Shown: positions 33,173-45,870, counted from the first letter of the stretch. The stretch is DNA of 64,000 bases from Chamaelirium japonicum (GCA_947650365.1 OX393557.1:46749979-46813978); one strand, 5' to 3'. Notes: generated by a model not told the origin, from the sequence alone. A program made the numbers and translations.

Positions 33173-34393
33173 TGTTGAGGATGTTGGCTTAAAACAAGCT
33201 CTCAGCATGTCCAAGATTCGTGCGCGAATGATGACGGAAAACGGAGCGATTATGGAGCGAAGACGGGGCAAAAGAGGGGCCTGGCGCCCTTGGCGCCAAC
33301 CCGAGGCTACCAGGTCCGTGCACAGGAAATTGGCACCTAGGGCGCCAGTTTTGGCGCTTAGGACGCCAGGCACCGGATAGGCACGCGAGGACACAGTTTC
33401 GGTTGCAGTTTTTTATGGGTTTTCGAAAGAGATTTTAGGAGTTTGTTTCTATCTTCTCTCCTAGGTCTTGTACAAACTTGGGGCTATAAAAGGCCCCTAA
33501 GGATGAAGAAAGGATGGTCATGGTGGTACATGAGTATCACGGGTTAGGGTTTAGAAGGTAACCGTCATCAAGGGAGAGTAAGAGGAAACCATTGAAGACC
33601 GGAGGGTTTTCGGTAAGGATTTTTTCTTGTCTTTGGGGGTGTAAGACTACGGGATCTATTCTCCTTGGGGGATCTCTTTGTGGGTGTATGAGGGATTGGT
33701 TAGAGACAATTGTTCATGTACTTGGATTTTTTCCATACTAGTAAATCCATTGATTGGTCATTGCCGACACTTCTTGGGTGTTCTGCTTGATTATTCTATT
33801 GCTCGGTCTTGTCGGTGGTCGTCTCCACCATGGTGGTATTACGCGAGTCGTGTTCAACTACGCAAGGTCCTCGGATCGCAACAACGAATGGTATCAGAGC
33901 TAGGTTTTGCTTAGCTAGGTTTAGTTGGGTGTGGGCTGGTACCCATGGGTGTCTCGTCCCTTGGTGCAGTTGGGGGGGGGGGGGGGGGTTGCTGGCGGGA
34001 GGTTCAACCCTAGCCTCCTGTGTGAAGGGGGGGATTGTTGGGTTTAGTCCCACATCGGCTAGGGGCTAGACAATGATGTGCTTAAATACCTTCTGGTGGA
34101 CCTTTCCTGATCCGGGTTTTGGGGCAAGAGGGTATCTACAAATGGTATCAGAGCTAGGTTTTACCCACCCAGGTTTAGTTAGGTGTGGGATGGTTGTACC
34201 CTGGGTGCCTCATCCCCTAGTGCCGCACGAGAGGGGGGGATGGGCTAGTGGGTGGTTCAGCCCTATCCTTGTGTGAGGGGGGGATTGTTGGGTTTAGTCC
34301 CACATCGGCTAGGATCTGGGCAATTGTGTACTTTAATACCCTCTGATGGACCTCCCCTCACGACCCGGGTTATGGGGCGTGAGGATATCTACG
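33173..34393 (+). mobile_element. Chimeric LTR/TRIM unit: foreign LTR, TRIM core, TRIM LTR, TRIM core, TRIM LTR
   Basis: 33173-33884 looks like a larger LTR (TGTTGAGG start, TATAAAA at 33485, CAACA end). The primer-binding site TGGTATCAGAGC follows at 33889-33900. The next 135 bp match the TRIM internal domain at 34155-34285. Then come a TRIM LTR (34036-34140, TGTTGGGTTTAGTCCCACAT), a second primer-binding site (34143-34154), core, and a second TRIM LTR (34286-34393). The two TRIM LTRs are clearly diverged (over 10%), so old. GTTTA before 33173 and GTTTG after 34393 could be a worn target duplication of the whole unit. Noncoding throughout. Confidence 0.7.
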
Positions 34394-34520
34394 GTTTGGA
34401 GTATTGTATGAGAGTCCCAAGGCCTTCTTTTACTAAAAAGGAAGGCATGTCGTTGTATCCCTGGGGTGCATACACCAAGGAGGCCGAGACACCTTCGGAG
34501 GATCACCGGAGCGTTGTCGT

Positions 34521-34808
34521 TCATGAACCTCGAATTCCTCTTCTACTGACAAGTCTTTTAATCTCATCGCTATTCCCAAGCTGCATATCGTTGTAGACAA
34601 CCTCTATAGGTTCCCCATCAATCTGATAGACAATCATACCTTCCCCAACAGAGACTGCACTCCATCCACTCAGTGTATATATGCTAGTAGACTTTCTAAG
34701 GAAAACTCTACTATGAACATATATTTGTACCCACATGTTCACGAGATCATGAAAATAATAAGTAGCAGCTGCTGACTGCCTCCCCACGTTTCTATCTTTG
34801 GACATCAT
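34521..34808 (-). CDS. Unidentified 95-codon open frame
   Basis: Open from MMSKDRNVGRQSAAATYYFH to SRRGIRGS. Contains a plausible mixed alpha/beta composition (MWVQIYVHSRVFLRK, GMIVYQIDGEPIEVVYNDMQ) that is not low-complexity, unlike most open frames here. I recognise no domain. It lies between the chimeric LTR/TRIM unit and the LARD. It could be a decayed exon of a transposase or host gene, or chance. Confidence 0.3.
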   Translation of the reverse strand: MMSKDRNVGRQSAAATYYFHDLVNMWVQIYVHSRVFLRKSTSIYTLSGWSAVSVGEGMIVYQIDGEPIEVVYNDMQLGNSDEIKRLVSRRGIRGS

Positions 34809-34960
34809 TGAGTCATTGCTCTAGCACCCAGTCCTCTGACCGCCTAACCGGTCCAGCAAAAAAAAAAAACCCAGTATGCCAATCATGTTTTAACTAAGTG
34901 GTCCTAATCTTCAGACAGCATGATGTCCATGTCTGTAGGTAGGGATCTTCAAAGAGGATA

Positions 34961-37900
34961 TGTCACGCCCCAGAAATCCGGAACCGACTCCTGGGGTGTG
35001 AAATAAGGAAAACCAAGGGATTTAGGGTTTGGTCGACTAACCATGCTAATTAGGGTTTCTCACAGGGCTGTGACTCTCTCATAATTGAAGAAGGAGAAGG
35101 GAGAAACAAGAAATATTTTAAAACTTAATTTTTATGAAAATATTTTTATTTTAAAAGAAAGCAGAGAAATAAAAATTTTGTCGATAGAAAGATGGCCACG
35201 CTCGACCTTCAACCGGGTTATCCTCTCAGCATGTGTGGCCTGTCGGCGCCACTACCTGCTGACAAGAATCCCTCTAAGGGAGCACGGGACTCGAGCCTCC
35301 GACGGCGAGCTAGGAATCTCACCCTCTCCCTGACACTCAGCACACTGGTCTAGGGGTCCTATCTACAGGGCTAATCGATTAGGCCATTTAGATACTTATA
35401 TTTTCACTGTGAACTACCCTAGGCTTGTGGCCTTAAGGAGAGGCCTACCCAAAATAACTCCAGCTGTATCAATGCTTCTAACAATTAACTAATCTTAAAC
35501 TAACTGATTCTTATACAAAATCCACCCATTACATTACCACAAAACTACATACCAAAATAAAATACTACTGAAACCCTAAAACTGCCTCCGGCCTCCCACT
35601 GCTACTCCCGAACCTTTGGACCTGCAGGAGAGTCTACTCGTGGGAAAGAGTAGCCCCCAATGGGAAATTGGGAGATTAGCCAAATTAATGGCTAGTGACA
35701 TCCTATAGTCTTTAATAATATGAGACGACATATTTAATTGAATTAAATTACAGAAGCAGTTCAAAGTTTACAGAAGGTTAACCTAAGCCTATCAATAATC
35801 TATGTTCACATGCAATTCCTACTGTCACTAGGTTATCTACCATACAGTCCGTTAAATATACTACATGCAGTGCTTAATTATGAATTCCAATATAAATCAT
35901 ATCTCCTAAAGTGAGCACCGGATAATTTGTTCATCCTGCTCTCGGTCGGGCATTACTATCGGGCCTTCTATATCGATGTAGAGGGTCAATTCTCTCGTCG
36001 TGCATCCACCATGCACAAACCATCCAGATAATTATAAGATATTTTTCATCTTTCACGGTGGAGCTTTACCGCCCCTATTGCGTTACTTTGGGGGCTTCAA
36101 TCACCCCGGGACAGAGTTGCTAGGCCAATCCCTACTAAAGGGCTACTCCTATTGGCTTTACCACAACCCTTGCCCGTGACCCCCTAGCCTACTGGCCTTC
36201 GGCTGTGCGTGCAGGGTGGTTCACGTTCCTTGCGCGCACGGGGTCCAATCTTTCCACAAGATAGATTATTATAATAATAAAATAGCTTCGATATTTTATC
36301 CCGGGATTCGTACCGCGCTCACAACTCATGCATTACAATAAGCCTAAATTACTCTCACCCGTATTCCCGTGTGCCCGGGTCTCCACACTCCACTTAGGAG
36401 GGTGGGACCCGATAATTATTATTTAATTATTAATTTTCAAAACTTAAGGAAATTCCTACTTACGGTGTCCAAGCAATCAGCAGAAAGATTATTATTTAAT
36501 TATTAATATTTTTAAGAATGCGTCGCCAGACTCGCGACTCCGCATGCAAGGCGGGGTCCACTCGACCACATGCGACGATGTCCGACGGGACCCGCATGCA
36601 GCGTTATGGATACCTACCCTAAGTCATTCTCATTTCCCACTATTAAAGACCATGCAAAGGTAGTAGATGTCACCTGGTTGTCGAACACGAGCTTCTGCGA
36701 GGCGACCTCTGGTCCGTCTTCGTCTGGGTCAACACAGCCTCGAGCTGTCAAACACACACAGAGCCTATGGTCAATGTCTGCTACCGAGTAATATAGGTTT
36801 AGGCCCGAGTTGGCCAAGTCGAGAATTTTAGGTATCATCGGACGCTACCAGTCTATCGGCACGCAAAACGATGCACTAATGGTACCGTCTTGGTTAGTCG
36901 GTGTTGCCGACGCCAAAGGCTGTACTAGGGTCTATTAGCACTAATCCGGCCAAACGGTCGTAACCGCGTCGGTCGATTGGCGAAATCGGCAAAGGCGAGC
37001 ACGGTCGAGCTTAGGTGTTGATGGTCGGTTTGTACGACAAAGCAATGGGCCTTACCAGGCCTATGCCAGTATTGGTAATAACAACCCTGCCTCGCTCAGT
37101 CGGATTCCAAGCTTGGCAACGATGGTGCAAGGGGATGGTTGTGGCGGGCCGCCATGCATAAGGCACAACTGGTATAATAAAAACAAATCAATAATTACTT
37201 CTAAATCCTGAAATAATATATCATTGTGTTGTCCACACTACTCCTCTAGATCGAACCAGAGGAGAACCCCTCGAAGACCTGAGCCGCGTTGGTCGATTCT
37301 CAACGGCTGCCTACGGTTCACCGTTGACATCATAGCGACTATAGTTGATCGTGTTATACCATTTATCCATTGAAAATGGAAGGGGAAGTGAACCGCTGCG
37401 ATCCATCACAATAGGAGGCTTCGACATCAATTGACATCACATTGATGGCTGGCAAAAGGAGGGCGAGGAGGTGTTGGTCAGTGGTCGTTGCCATAGGGCG
37501 ACTAAGTCGTCGGCCACGTAACCGATAGTCGGCACGGCACGAGGACAAAAAAAGAGGTGGTCGGTGGAGGACCTGATCTGGTTGGGCCGGGCCTTGCCGG
37601 CTGCATAGCTGCCGGCAACTATGGCCGCAACACAAGGCGAAGCAACATGTGGTGGGGTTGGCCGGATTCACACAGAGAAAAAGAAAAAGGAAAAAAAAAC
37701 AGAGAAGGGGCTGACCCAACTCAGGGGAAACCGTCGGCTGTGGTTGCTCCGACCAGCTGCGCCTCTCCGGCCGGCGGTTCTCCTCTGGCGCCACCGTACA
37801 CAGCCACAGCAGGGAGAGAGATCAAGAGGGGAAAGAGAGGGATCAGAGAAGGGGGTGAGGGGGTCGGGCTGGGGAAGGGGGAAAGAGGGTTGGGCTGGCA

Positions 37901-38147
37901 TGGGGTTTTTAAAGGGGGAAGAGGCGACGGCCGGCGGAAATCGGGGCGGCGGCTAGCAGGGTAGGGGCGGCGGCCGGCTGCTCGGCGGGAATCTTGCCGG
38001 ATTCCATGGCCTTGGGATGAGGGGGCGGCTGGTGGCCGGCGGGATTCGCGGGCATCGGGCGGCGAATGGGTTAGGGTCGGATCGGATCGGGTTGGGTGGG
38101 GGGATAGAGAGAGATCCGAGAGAGGGGAGGTGAGATCGGGTGAAGGG

Positions 38148-38181
<34 letters not shown>

Positions 38182-38289
38182 TGATCGGTTGGGAGAGAGG
38201 GAGAGAAAGAGAGAGAGAGACCTGGGTTTGGGGTCGGGTCGGGTCGGGTCGGGCTTGGGTTTGGGGTTAGGGGATGGGTTTGGGGTTTT

Positions 38290-38368
<79 letters not shown>

Positions 38369-38853
38369 GGTCGGGTTTGGGGGTTTAAGGGAGAGAGAGA
38401 GTTGGCTGTTGGTTGGGGTTAGGGAATGGGTTTGAATTTTTTTTTTTTTTTTTTTTTTTTTGTTTTGCTTTGTTCTTTCTTCTTCTTTTTTTTTTTTTCC
38501 AAAGCTGGTCGAGCCTGACTCGCGCGAAGCCTGACTCGCCCTCGACTCGGGTCGCGCCGAGATGAGCCGGTGCGCGAACCCCGACGGTTCCAACAGACCG
38601 GCCACATATCTATTTTATTATTAAAATTACTAAAAATAACCTTCGTGTTACGCCTCGATATACGTGCTCCCAAGCTCGTGCCTCCAAGGTAGCCTCGCGA
38701 CCCGTACCCGGGACCCACTGCTTGGTCCCGCTCGAGTACATCCAACATCATACCGGCTAATGAAAATGATTATTCAAGCAACGACATTTAAATAATATTT
38801 AAATCAAACCGGGTTGCCCTGAGCGAAAACACACTGGAGTACCGGTCATTACA
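34961..38853 (-). repeat. LARD 3' LTR (about 3.9 kb)
   Basis: Long LTR. Contains GA microsatellites (about 38150-38179 and 38301-38363), T-tracts near 38439-38460 and GGGTCGGGTCGGG/GGGTTTGGGG strings. Open frames in it (Leu-Ser or Arg-Glu runs) come from the microsatellites. No gene. Confidence 0.9.
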
Positions 38854-40260
38854 TCCTACCCACCTTAATAGAATTTTCGTCCCGAAAATTTAATTACTAA
38901 ACTGAGGGTACAATTCTACCAATCCTACCACCAAAGTAATGAAAGCCCATCCACAACTGGTACCATATTTTTTCTAATACTGCCCTCGAGAAGGTCAATC
39001 AATACATCAATCATACCAAAAAGAAAAAGACTCCGCCACTGGCTAGACTACTACCCGAACTTATACAATTGAGTCACATAATTATTAGGATAGGATTAGA
39101 ACATTAGGCGCTCGTGGAGCTCTCATAAGGCATAATGTCCAATCGTGGTCCTAACAACTATAGACTATTAAAAATTTCGTGACTTTGGATTATCTTCCTT
39201 CCCTGAATAAGGAGCGTCCCCCTTATTCAAAAGTGAGGTAGCAATCCGATTCACGAAACAGAATCACGAGACATTCTCCACTAACGATACTAACGAGGAA
39301 ACATATAAACCTATGCTCATACACCTATAGAACCGAATTGAAGACAACTAAATAACTCGAACTAGTACCCCTAGACTTAAATCCTATAAGATTCCTCTCC
39401 GGAGCAAACACGTCTACACCTATACCACCACTACTAGCCCATTAACTTACGAAGAAAACACAACTAAGATACAAATTGGACATCCCGACATACATACTGA
39501 CTAACCGATACGATGTTGAATCCAAGATAACAGAATTACGCCACATACTAACAAGAGTAAGGGGAAAATAACGATGAATTGAAAATATTGATACTCGTTG
39601 AAACAGATCAACACCAGTATACCCAACTATGCTATTGGGGTACGACTTGGAAACCTTCTAAAGGGTACACTATGGTACACGAACCTGGTAAGGAGGAAAC
39701 TCACTAAAGAACAGAAAGAAGTCGAAAACTAAGATATGACATAACACACACTATACAACTAGGTGACTAGTCCCAAACTAAAGCAACTCTGATTAAATTG
39801 AATAAATCGCATACTAGAAGCCTAATGGCCAACCATCGCAAAGTATTAAATCCTTACCCTAAATGAAACGAGTTAGTTAGACAGAGACCTGAGAAATATG
39901 AAAAGAGTGAGAATAAGAGGACCGAGACCATTGGAAACAACTTGAAGCAAATCCAGACAAAACTAGCTAGACCCAAGTAAGACGACTTAGCGTGACAAGG
40001 ACCACGAAGAAACTATCATATTTCCGAACCACTAAGTACCAATGAAAATTTGGTCAGGAGAACTACGACGATAAAAGTTATTAGATCCGGTAAGCAACTA
40101 AACAAACCAGGGTGAAACAACTAAAAAAAAGAATATTCTTCCTAATCGATAAAGTGTTTCCAAATTCCATATATATAGAAAATGTCCTTGACATAGGCTC
40201 TAATCATTTATCCAGTAATCAACTATCTCAGTTCCAACTTGACATCACTGTCATCTGGCC
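38854..40260. other. LARD internal region, 3'-proximal part, noncoding
   Basis: AT/AC-rich, with stop codons in all frames and no retroviral motif. Nothing further recognised. Confidence 0.7.
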
Positions 40261-40735
40261 AGTGCACGCTTTACCGCGAGTTCCAACAGGAACTGCGTAA
40301 CTAGCTGCCAAAGTTCCGATTGGGAACAGTGCAAGCTCTGCCAGCTGCCAAAGTTTTCGAAGAAACAGTGCACGCTCTGCCGCAAGTTCCAATAGGAACT
40401 GCGTAACCAGCTGCCAAAGTTTCGATTGGGAATAGTGCAAGCTCTGCCAGCTGCCAAAGTTTCCGAAGAAACAGTGCACGCTCTGCCGCAAGTTCCAACA
40501 TGAACTGCGTAACCAGCTGCCAAAGTTCCGATTGGGAACAGTGCAAGCTCTGCCAGCTGCCAAAGTTTCCGAAGAAACAGTGCACGCTCTGCCGCAAGTT
40601 CCAACATGAACTGCGTAACCAACTGCCAAAGTTCCGATTGGGAACAGTGCAAGCTCTGCCAGCTGCCAAAGTTTTCGAAGAAACAATGCAAGCTCTGCCG
40701 CAAGTTCCAACAGGAACTGCGAAACCAACCGCCAA
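40261..40735. repeat. 106-bp tandem repeat, about 4.5 units
   Basis: Units begin AGTGCACGCTCTGCCGCAAG at 40261, 40367, 40473 and 40579, with a changed start at 40685: period exactly 106 bp. Each holds two sub-blocks with CAGCTGCCAAAG. Copies are 90-98% alike. Because 106 is not a multiple of 3, one frame cycles through all three phases every three units, giving long open frames without coding meaning. Confidence 0.93.
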
Positions 40736-41420
40736 AGCCTCCGAAGAGTCAGTGCGTATGTATCCACCAAATCCTCCGAAGAGAAAGTGCGTAGCCGCCA
40801 AAGCCTCCGAAGAGTCAGTGCGTATGTATCCGCCAAATCCTCCGAAGAGAAAGTGCGTAGCCGCCAAAGCCTCCGAAGAGTCAGTGCGTATGTATCCGCC
40901 AAATCCTCCGAAGAGAAAGTGCGTAGCCGCCAAAGCCTCCGAAGAGTCAGTGCGTATGTATCCGCCAAATCCTCCGAAGAGAAAGTGCGTAGCCGCCAAA
41001 GCCTCCGAAGAGTCAGTGCGTATATATCCACCAAATCCTCCGAAGAGAAAGTGCATAGCCGCCAAAGCCTCCGAAGAGTCAGTGCGTATATATCCGCCAA
41101 ATCCTCCGAAGAGAAAGTGCGTAGCCGCCAAAGCCTCCGAAGAGTCAGTGCGTATGTATCCGCCAAATCCTCCGAAGAGAAAGTGCGTAGCCGCCAAAGC
41201 CTCCGAAGAGTCAGTGCGTATGTATCCGCCAAATCCTCCGAAGAGAAAGTGCGTAGCCGCCAAAGCCTCCGAAGAGTCAGTGCGTATGTATCCGCCAAAT
41301 CCTCTGAAGAGAAAGTGCGTAGCCGCCAAAGCCTCCGAAGAGTCAGTGCGTATGTATCCGCCAAATCCTCCGAAGAGAAAGTGTGTAGCTGCCAAAGCCT
41401 CCGAAGAGTCAGTGTGTAGC
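40736..41420. repeat. 66-bp tandem repeat, about 10 units, related to the 106-bp array
   Basis: Period 66 bp (starts at 40751, 40817 and so on). Each unit is two related halves, AGTGCGTATGTATCCGCCAA... and AGTGCGTAGCCGCCAAAGCC..., each ending CCTCCGAAGAG. 66 is divisible by 3, so several frames stay open on both strands (up to 386 codons). The shared words (AGTGC, GCCAAAG, CCGAAGA) show that this and the 106-bp array derive from one roughly 33-bp ancestor. Confidence 0.95.
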
Positions 41421-42448
41421 CTTACAATGTCCTCTACCGGACAGTCATAATCCACCGCCAAAGTTCCCGAGGAACAATGCGTACCCTGCCGCGAGGGTCT
41501 CTATCAAGGCATTCCGATATCTATTAAGCACATGAACTCAAACCACTACCTGGGATTTCCATCTCCTGGTATACTCTTTGAAACCACTATCCCCTGGGTC
41601 ATCATCACTACTCATAGGATTTATTTTAAAATGACATATAAGCTTTATACCAGCCCATGACACACCAGAGAAAATTATCAAGAAGATTATACCTAGAACT
41701 AAATAATGGATGATCCTAAAAATACCGACTAGGCCTCTAATACTAATGGTCGATGTAGAATCAAGGAGTCCTAAGATACCGGCTAGGTCTCTAGTGCTAA
41801 GGGTCAACGAAGATTAAGGAGTCACAAAATACCGGCTAGGTTTCTAATACTAAAGTTTAGCAGAAAATAATATCTAACAAAAAGAGGACCTCACAACCAT
41901 GCCGATGTACATCTTTCCAAACATATTCGATCATACATTCATCTTCCAAAATCAAATAACCATATTACTAATTAAAATTCAATATCCAGTTCTTAGTCAA
42001 CTCGCCACCAGGCCCACATCTAGCAAATCCAAAAAAAACATTAGACTCCAAATAAAAACTCCGTGATTGACTCAAACACTATCCTTGGTTAAGATGTTCT
42101 AGGTGATTCCTACCTGAGTCATCACGACTAGCTCTGTACCTAAACACTGAGGTCCGGAGGTAAACATATCCCTATCAATCCCTATCAAGTCTTGATCAAT
42201 CAAATACTCAAGTATGGACAATTTCTTAATCACAAATCAATTTCTCCAACCTATCCAATTCTACAATAAACCATATATTTTTATCCTTAGATACACACAC
42301 TAAGCTATCACTAACTATTCTAAGAGATACTAACAAATCAATCTCCTGACTATCTTTAGAATCACCCTAGCACTATTACAGCCTAGACTTCCCATTAAAA
42401 TAATCACAAGATAACATTCTAACAAAACCCCTAGGAACATATCCCTAA
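41421..42448. other. LARD internal region next to the primer-binding site, noncoding
   Basis: Starts with a last degenerate repeat (CCGCCAAAGTTCCCGAGGAA). Three diverged direct copies of a 60-bp word containing TACCGGCTAGG TTTCTAATACTAA-like text lie near 41725-41860. No coding motif. Confidence 0.6.
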
Positions 42449-42462
42449 GCTCTGATACCAGC

Positions 42463-44944
42463 TGTCACGCCCCAGAAATCCGGAACCGACTCCTGGGGTG
42501 TGAAATAAGGAAAACCAAGGGATTTAGGGTTTGGTCGACTAACCATGCCAATTAGGGTTTCTCACAGGGCTGTGACTCTCTCAAAATTGAAGAAGGAGAA
42601 GGGAGAAACAAGAAATATTTTAAAACTTAATTTTTATGAAAATATTTTTATTTTAAAAGAAAGCAGAGAAATAAAAATTTTGTCGATAGAAAGATGGCCA
42701 CGCTCGACCTTCAACCGGGTTATCTTCTCAGCATGTGTGGCCTGTCGGCGCCACTACCTGCTGACAAGAATCCCTCTGAGGGAGCACGGGACTCGAGCCT
42801 CCGACGGCGAGCTAGGAATCTCACCCTCTCCCTGACACTCAGCACACTGGTCTAGGGGTCCTATCTACAGGGCTAATCGATTAGGCCATTTAGATACTTA
42901 TATTTTCACTGTGAACTACCCTAGGCTTGTGGCCTTAAGGAGAGGCCTACCCAAAATAACTCCAGCTGTATCAATGCTTCTAACAATTAACTAATCTTAA
43001 ACTAACTGATTCTTATACAAAATCCACCCATTACATTACCACAAAACTACATACCAAAATAAAATACTACTGAAACCCTAAAACTGCCTCCGGCCTCCCA
43101 CTGCTACTCCCGAACCTTTGGACCTGCAGGAGAGTCTACTCGTGGGAAAGAGTAGCCCCCAATGGGAAATTGGGAGATTAGCCAAATTAATGGCTAGTGA
43201 CATCCTATAGTCTTTAATAATATGAGACGACATATTTAATTGAATTAAATTACAGAAGCAGTTCAAAGTTTACAGAAGGTTAACCTAAGCCTATCAATAA
43301 TCTATGTTCACATGCAATTCCTACTGTCACTAGGTTATCTACCATACAGTCCGTTAAATATACTACATGCAGTGCTTAATTATGAATTCCAATATAAATC
43401 ATATCTCCTAAAGTGAGCACCGGATAATTTGTTCATCCTGCTCTCGGTCGGGCATTACTATCGGGCCTTCTATATTGATGTAGAGGGTCAATTCTCTCGT
43501 CGTGCATCCACCATGCACAAACCATCCAGATAATTATAAGATATTTTTCATCTTTCACGGTGGAGCTTTACCGCCCCTATTGCGTTACTTTGGGGGCTTC
43601 AATCACCCCGGGACAGAGTTGCTAGGCCAATCCCTACTAAAGGGCTACTCCTATTGGCTTTACCACAACCCTTGCCCGTGACCCCCTAGCCTACTGGCCT
43701 TCGGCTGTGCGTGCAGGGTGGTTCACGTTCCTTGCGCGCACGGGGTCCAATCTTTCCACAAGATAGATTATTATAATAATAAAATAGCTTCGATATTTTA
43801 TCCCGGGATTCGTACCGCGCTCACAACTCATGCATTACAATAAGCCTAAATTACTCTCACCCGTATTCCCGTGTGCCCGGGTCTCCACACTCCACTTAGG
43901 AGGGTGGGACCCGATAATTATTATTTAATTATTAATTTTCAAAACTTAAGGAAATTCCTACTTACGGTGTCCAAGCAATCAGCAGAAAGATTATTATTTA
44001 ATTATTAATATTTTTAAGCATGCGTCGCCAGACTCGCGACTCCGCATGCAAGGCGGGGTCCACTCGACCACATGCGACGATGTCCGACGGGACCCGCATG
44101 CAGCGTTATGGATACCTACCCTAAGTCATTCTCATTTCCCACTATTAAAGACCATGCAAAGGTAGTAGATGTCACCTGGTTGTCGAACACGAGCTTCTGC
44201 GAGGCGACCTCTGGTCCGTCTTCGTCTGGGTTAACACAGCCTCGAGCTGTCAAACACACACAGAGCCTATGGTCAATGTCTGCTACCGAGTAATATAGGT
44301 TTAGGCCCGAGTTGGCCAAGTCGAGAATTTTAGGTATCATCGGACGCTACCAGTCTATCGGCACGCAAAACGATGCACTAATGGTACCGTCTTGGTTAGT
44401 CGGTGTTGCCGACGCCAAAGGCTGTACTAGGGTCTATTAGCACTAATCCGGCGCCACCGTACACAGCCACAGCAGGGAGAGAGATCAAGAGGGGAAAGAG
44501 AGGGATCGGAGAAGGGGGTGAGGGGGTCGGGCTGGGGAAGGGGGAAAGAGGGTTGGGCTGGCATGGGGTTTTTAAAGGGGGAAGAGGCGACGGCCGGCGG
44601 AAATCGGGGCGGCGGCTAGCAGGGTAGGGGCGGCGGCCGGCTGCTCGGCGGGAATCCGGCCGGATTCCATGGCCTTGGGATGAGGGGGCGGCTGGTGGCC
44701 GGCGGGATTCGCGGGCATCGGGCGGCGAATGGGTTAGGGTCGGATCGGATCGGGTTGGGTGGGGGGATAGAGAGAGATCCGAGAGAGGGGAGGTGAGATC
44801 GGGTGAAGGGGAGGAGAGAGAGAGAGAGAGAGGTTGATCGGTTGGGAGAGAGGGAGAGAAAGAGAGAGAGAGACCTGGGTTTGGGGTCGGGTCGGGTCGG
44901 GTCGGGTCGGGCTTGGGTTTGGGGTTAGGGGATGGGTTTGGGGT

Positions 44945-44990
<46 letters not shown>

Positions 44991-45466
44991 GGTCGGGTTT
45001 GGGGGTTTAAGGGAGAGAGAGAGTTGGCTGTTGGTTGGGGTTAGGGAATGGGTTTGAATTTTTTTTTTTTTTTTTGTTTTGCTTTGTTCTTTTTTTTCTT
45101 TTTTTTTTTTTCCAAAGCTGGTCGAGCCTGACTCGCGCCAAGCCTGACTCGCCCTCGACTCGGGTCGCGCCGAGATGAGCCGGTGCGCGAACCTCGACGG
45201 TTCCAACAGACCGGCCACATATCTATTTTATTATTAAAATTACTAAAAATAACCTTCGTGTTACGCCTCGATATACGTGCTCCCAAGCTCGTGCCTCCAA
45301 GGTAGCCTCGCGACCCGTACCCGGGACCCACTGCTTGGTCCCGCTCGAGTACAACCAACATCATACCGGCTAATGAAAATGATTATTCAAGCAACGACAT
45401 TTAAATAATATTTAAATCAAACCGGGTTGCCCTGAGCGAAAACACACTGGAGTACCGGTTATTACA
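42463..45466 (-). repeat. LARD 5' LTR (about 3.0 kb)
   Basis: Same sequence as the other LTR apart from one length block, shorter GA and T tracts, and scattered substitutions. Primer-binding site lies 2 bp beyond its TGTCACG end. Confidence 0.92.
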
Positions 45467-45471
45467 GGATA

Positions 45472-45689
45472 CCTTCTAAACTCTTTTTTTTTTTTCATGA
45501 CTTAATGTGTCCTCTAACTCCAAATGATGACACATAGGAATAGAACAAGGAGTAGCTAGGAGTGCTAGTAGGCTGATGAGCAGGCACAAATAGAGATCCT
45601 TGAAGCAGATGGTGAGACATAAAGTACTTTTTAGTTTTCAAATCATCGAGCAAAAGTATCAAAGTGTTTTTTTATTCAGTTTTAAAAAA
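45472..45689. other. Short intergenic stretch, no gene
   Basis: AT-rich with a T-tract at 45483-45494. Nothing recognised. Confidence 0.4.
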
Positions 45690-45870
45690 GAGAAATGATA
45701 TTCAGCCCGAAAGTTTTTCCGATTCCGCTCAGTACGACTTACGTGGCAACTTACAACTGGTGGTGTTAAGGATTTAAATGTCGCTAGTGAAATTCAGCCA
45801 CCAGTTGTATACTGCTACGTTAGTCGTACTGAGCAGAATCGGAAAAACCTTCGGGCTGAATAACATCTCT
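45690..45870. mobile_element. Foldback MITE with long arms
   Basis: The left arm (ATATTCAGCCCGAAAGTTTT, then TCCGATTCCGCTCAGTACGA) pairs with the right arm, reversed TTATTCAGCCCGAAGGTTTT and TCCGATTCTGCTCAGTACGA, over about 75 bp at high identity. Flanks TTAAAAAA and TTAAAAAC may be a 7-8 bp target duplication. No coding. High arm similarity suggests a fairly recent family. Confidence 0.8.

Larger units (their letters stand above)
34961..45466 (-). mobile_element. Young LARD-type LTR retroelement (noncoding), whole ends
   Basis: 10.5 kb bounded by a perfect 5-bp target duplication GGATA (34956-34960, 45467-45471). LTRs begin TGTCACGCCCC and end TTACA on the plus strand. Minus-strand order: 5' LTR 42463-45466, primer-binding site TGGTATCAGAGC (plus 42449-42460), 3.6-kb internal region, purine tract (AAGGTGGGTAGGATG, plus 38854-38868), 3' LTR 34961-38853. 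The LTRs are about 3.0 and 3.9 kb, differing mainly in one block, and otherwise about 99.5% identical (7 substitutions in the first 1990 bp), so insertion was recent, perhaps 0.2-1 Myr depending on rate. No gag or pol motif is visible, as expected for a LARD that borrows proteins from an autonomous partner. Confidence 0.93.

Noticed and set aside
40228-41461. Long open frames (up to 386 codons) on both strands
   Set aside because: They lie wholly in 66-bp and 106-bp tandem repeats. Several frames are open at once on both strands because of the period, and no domain is present.
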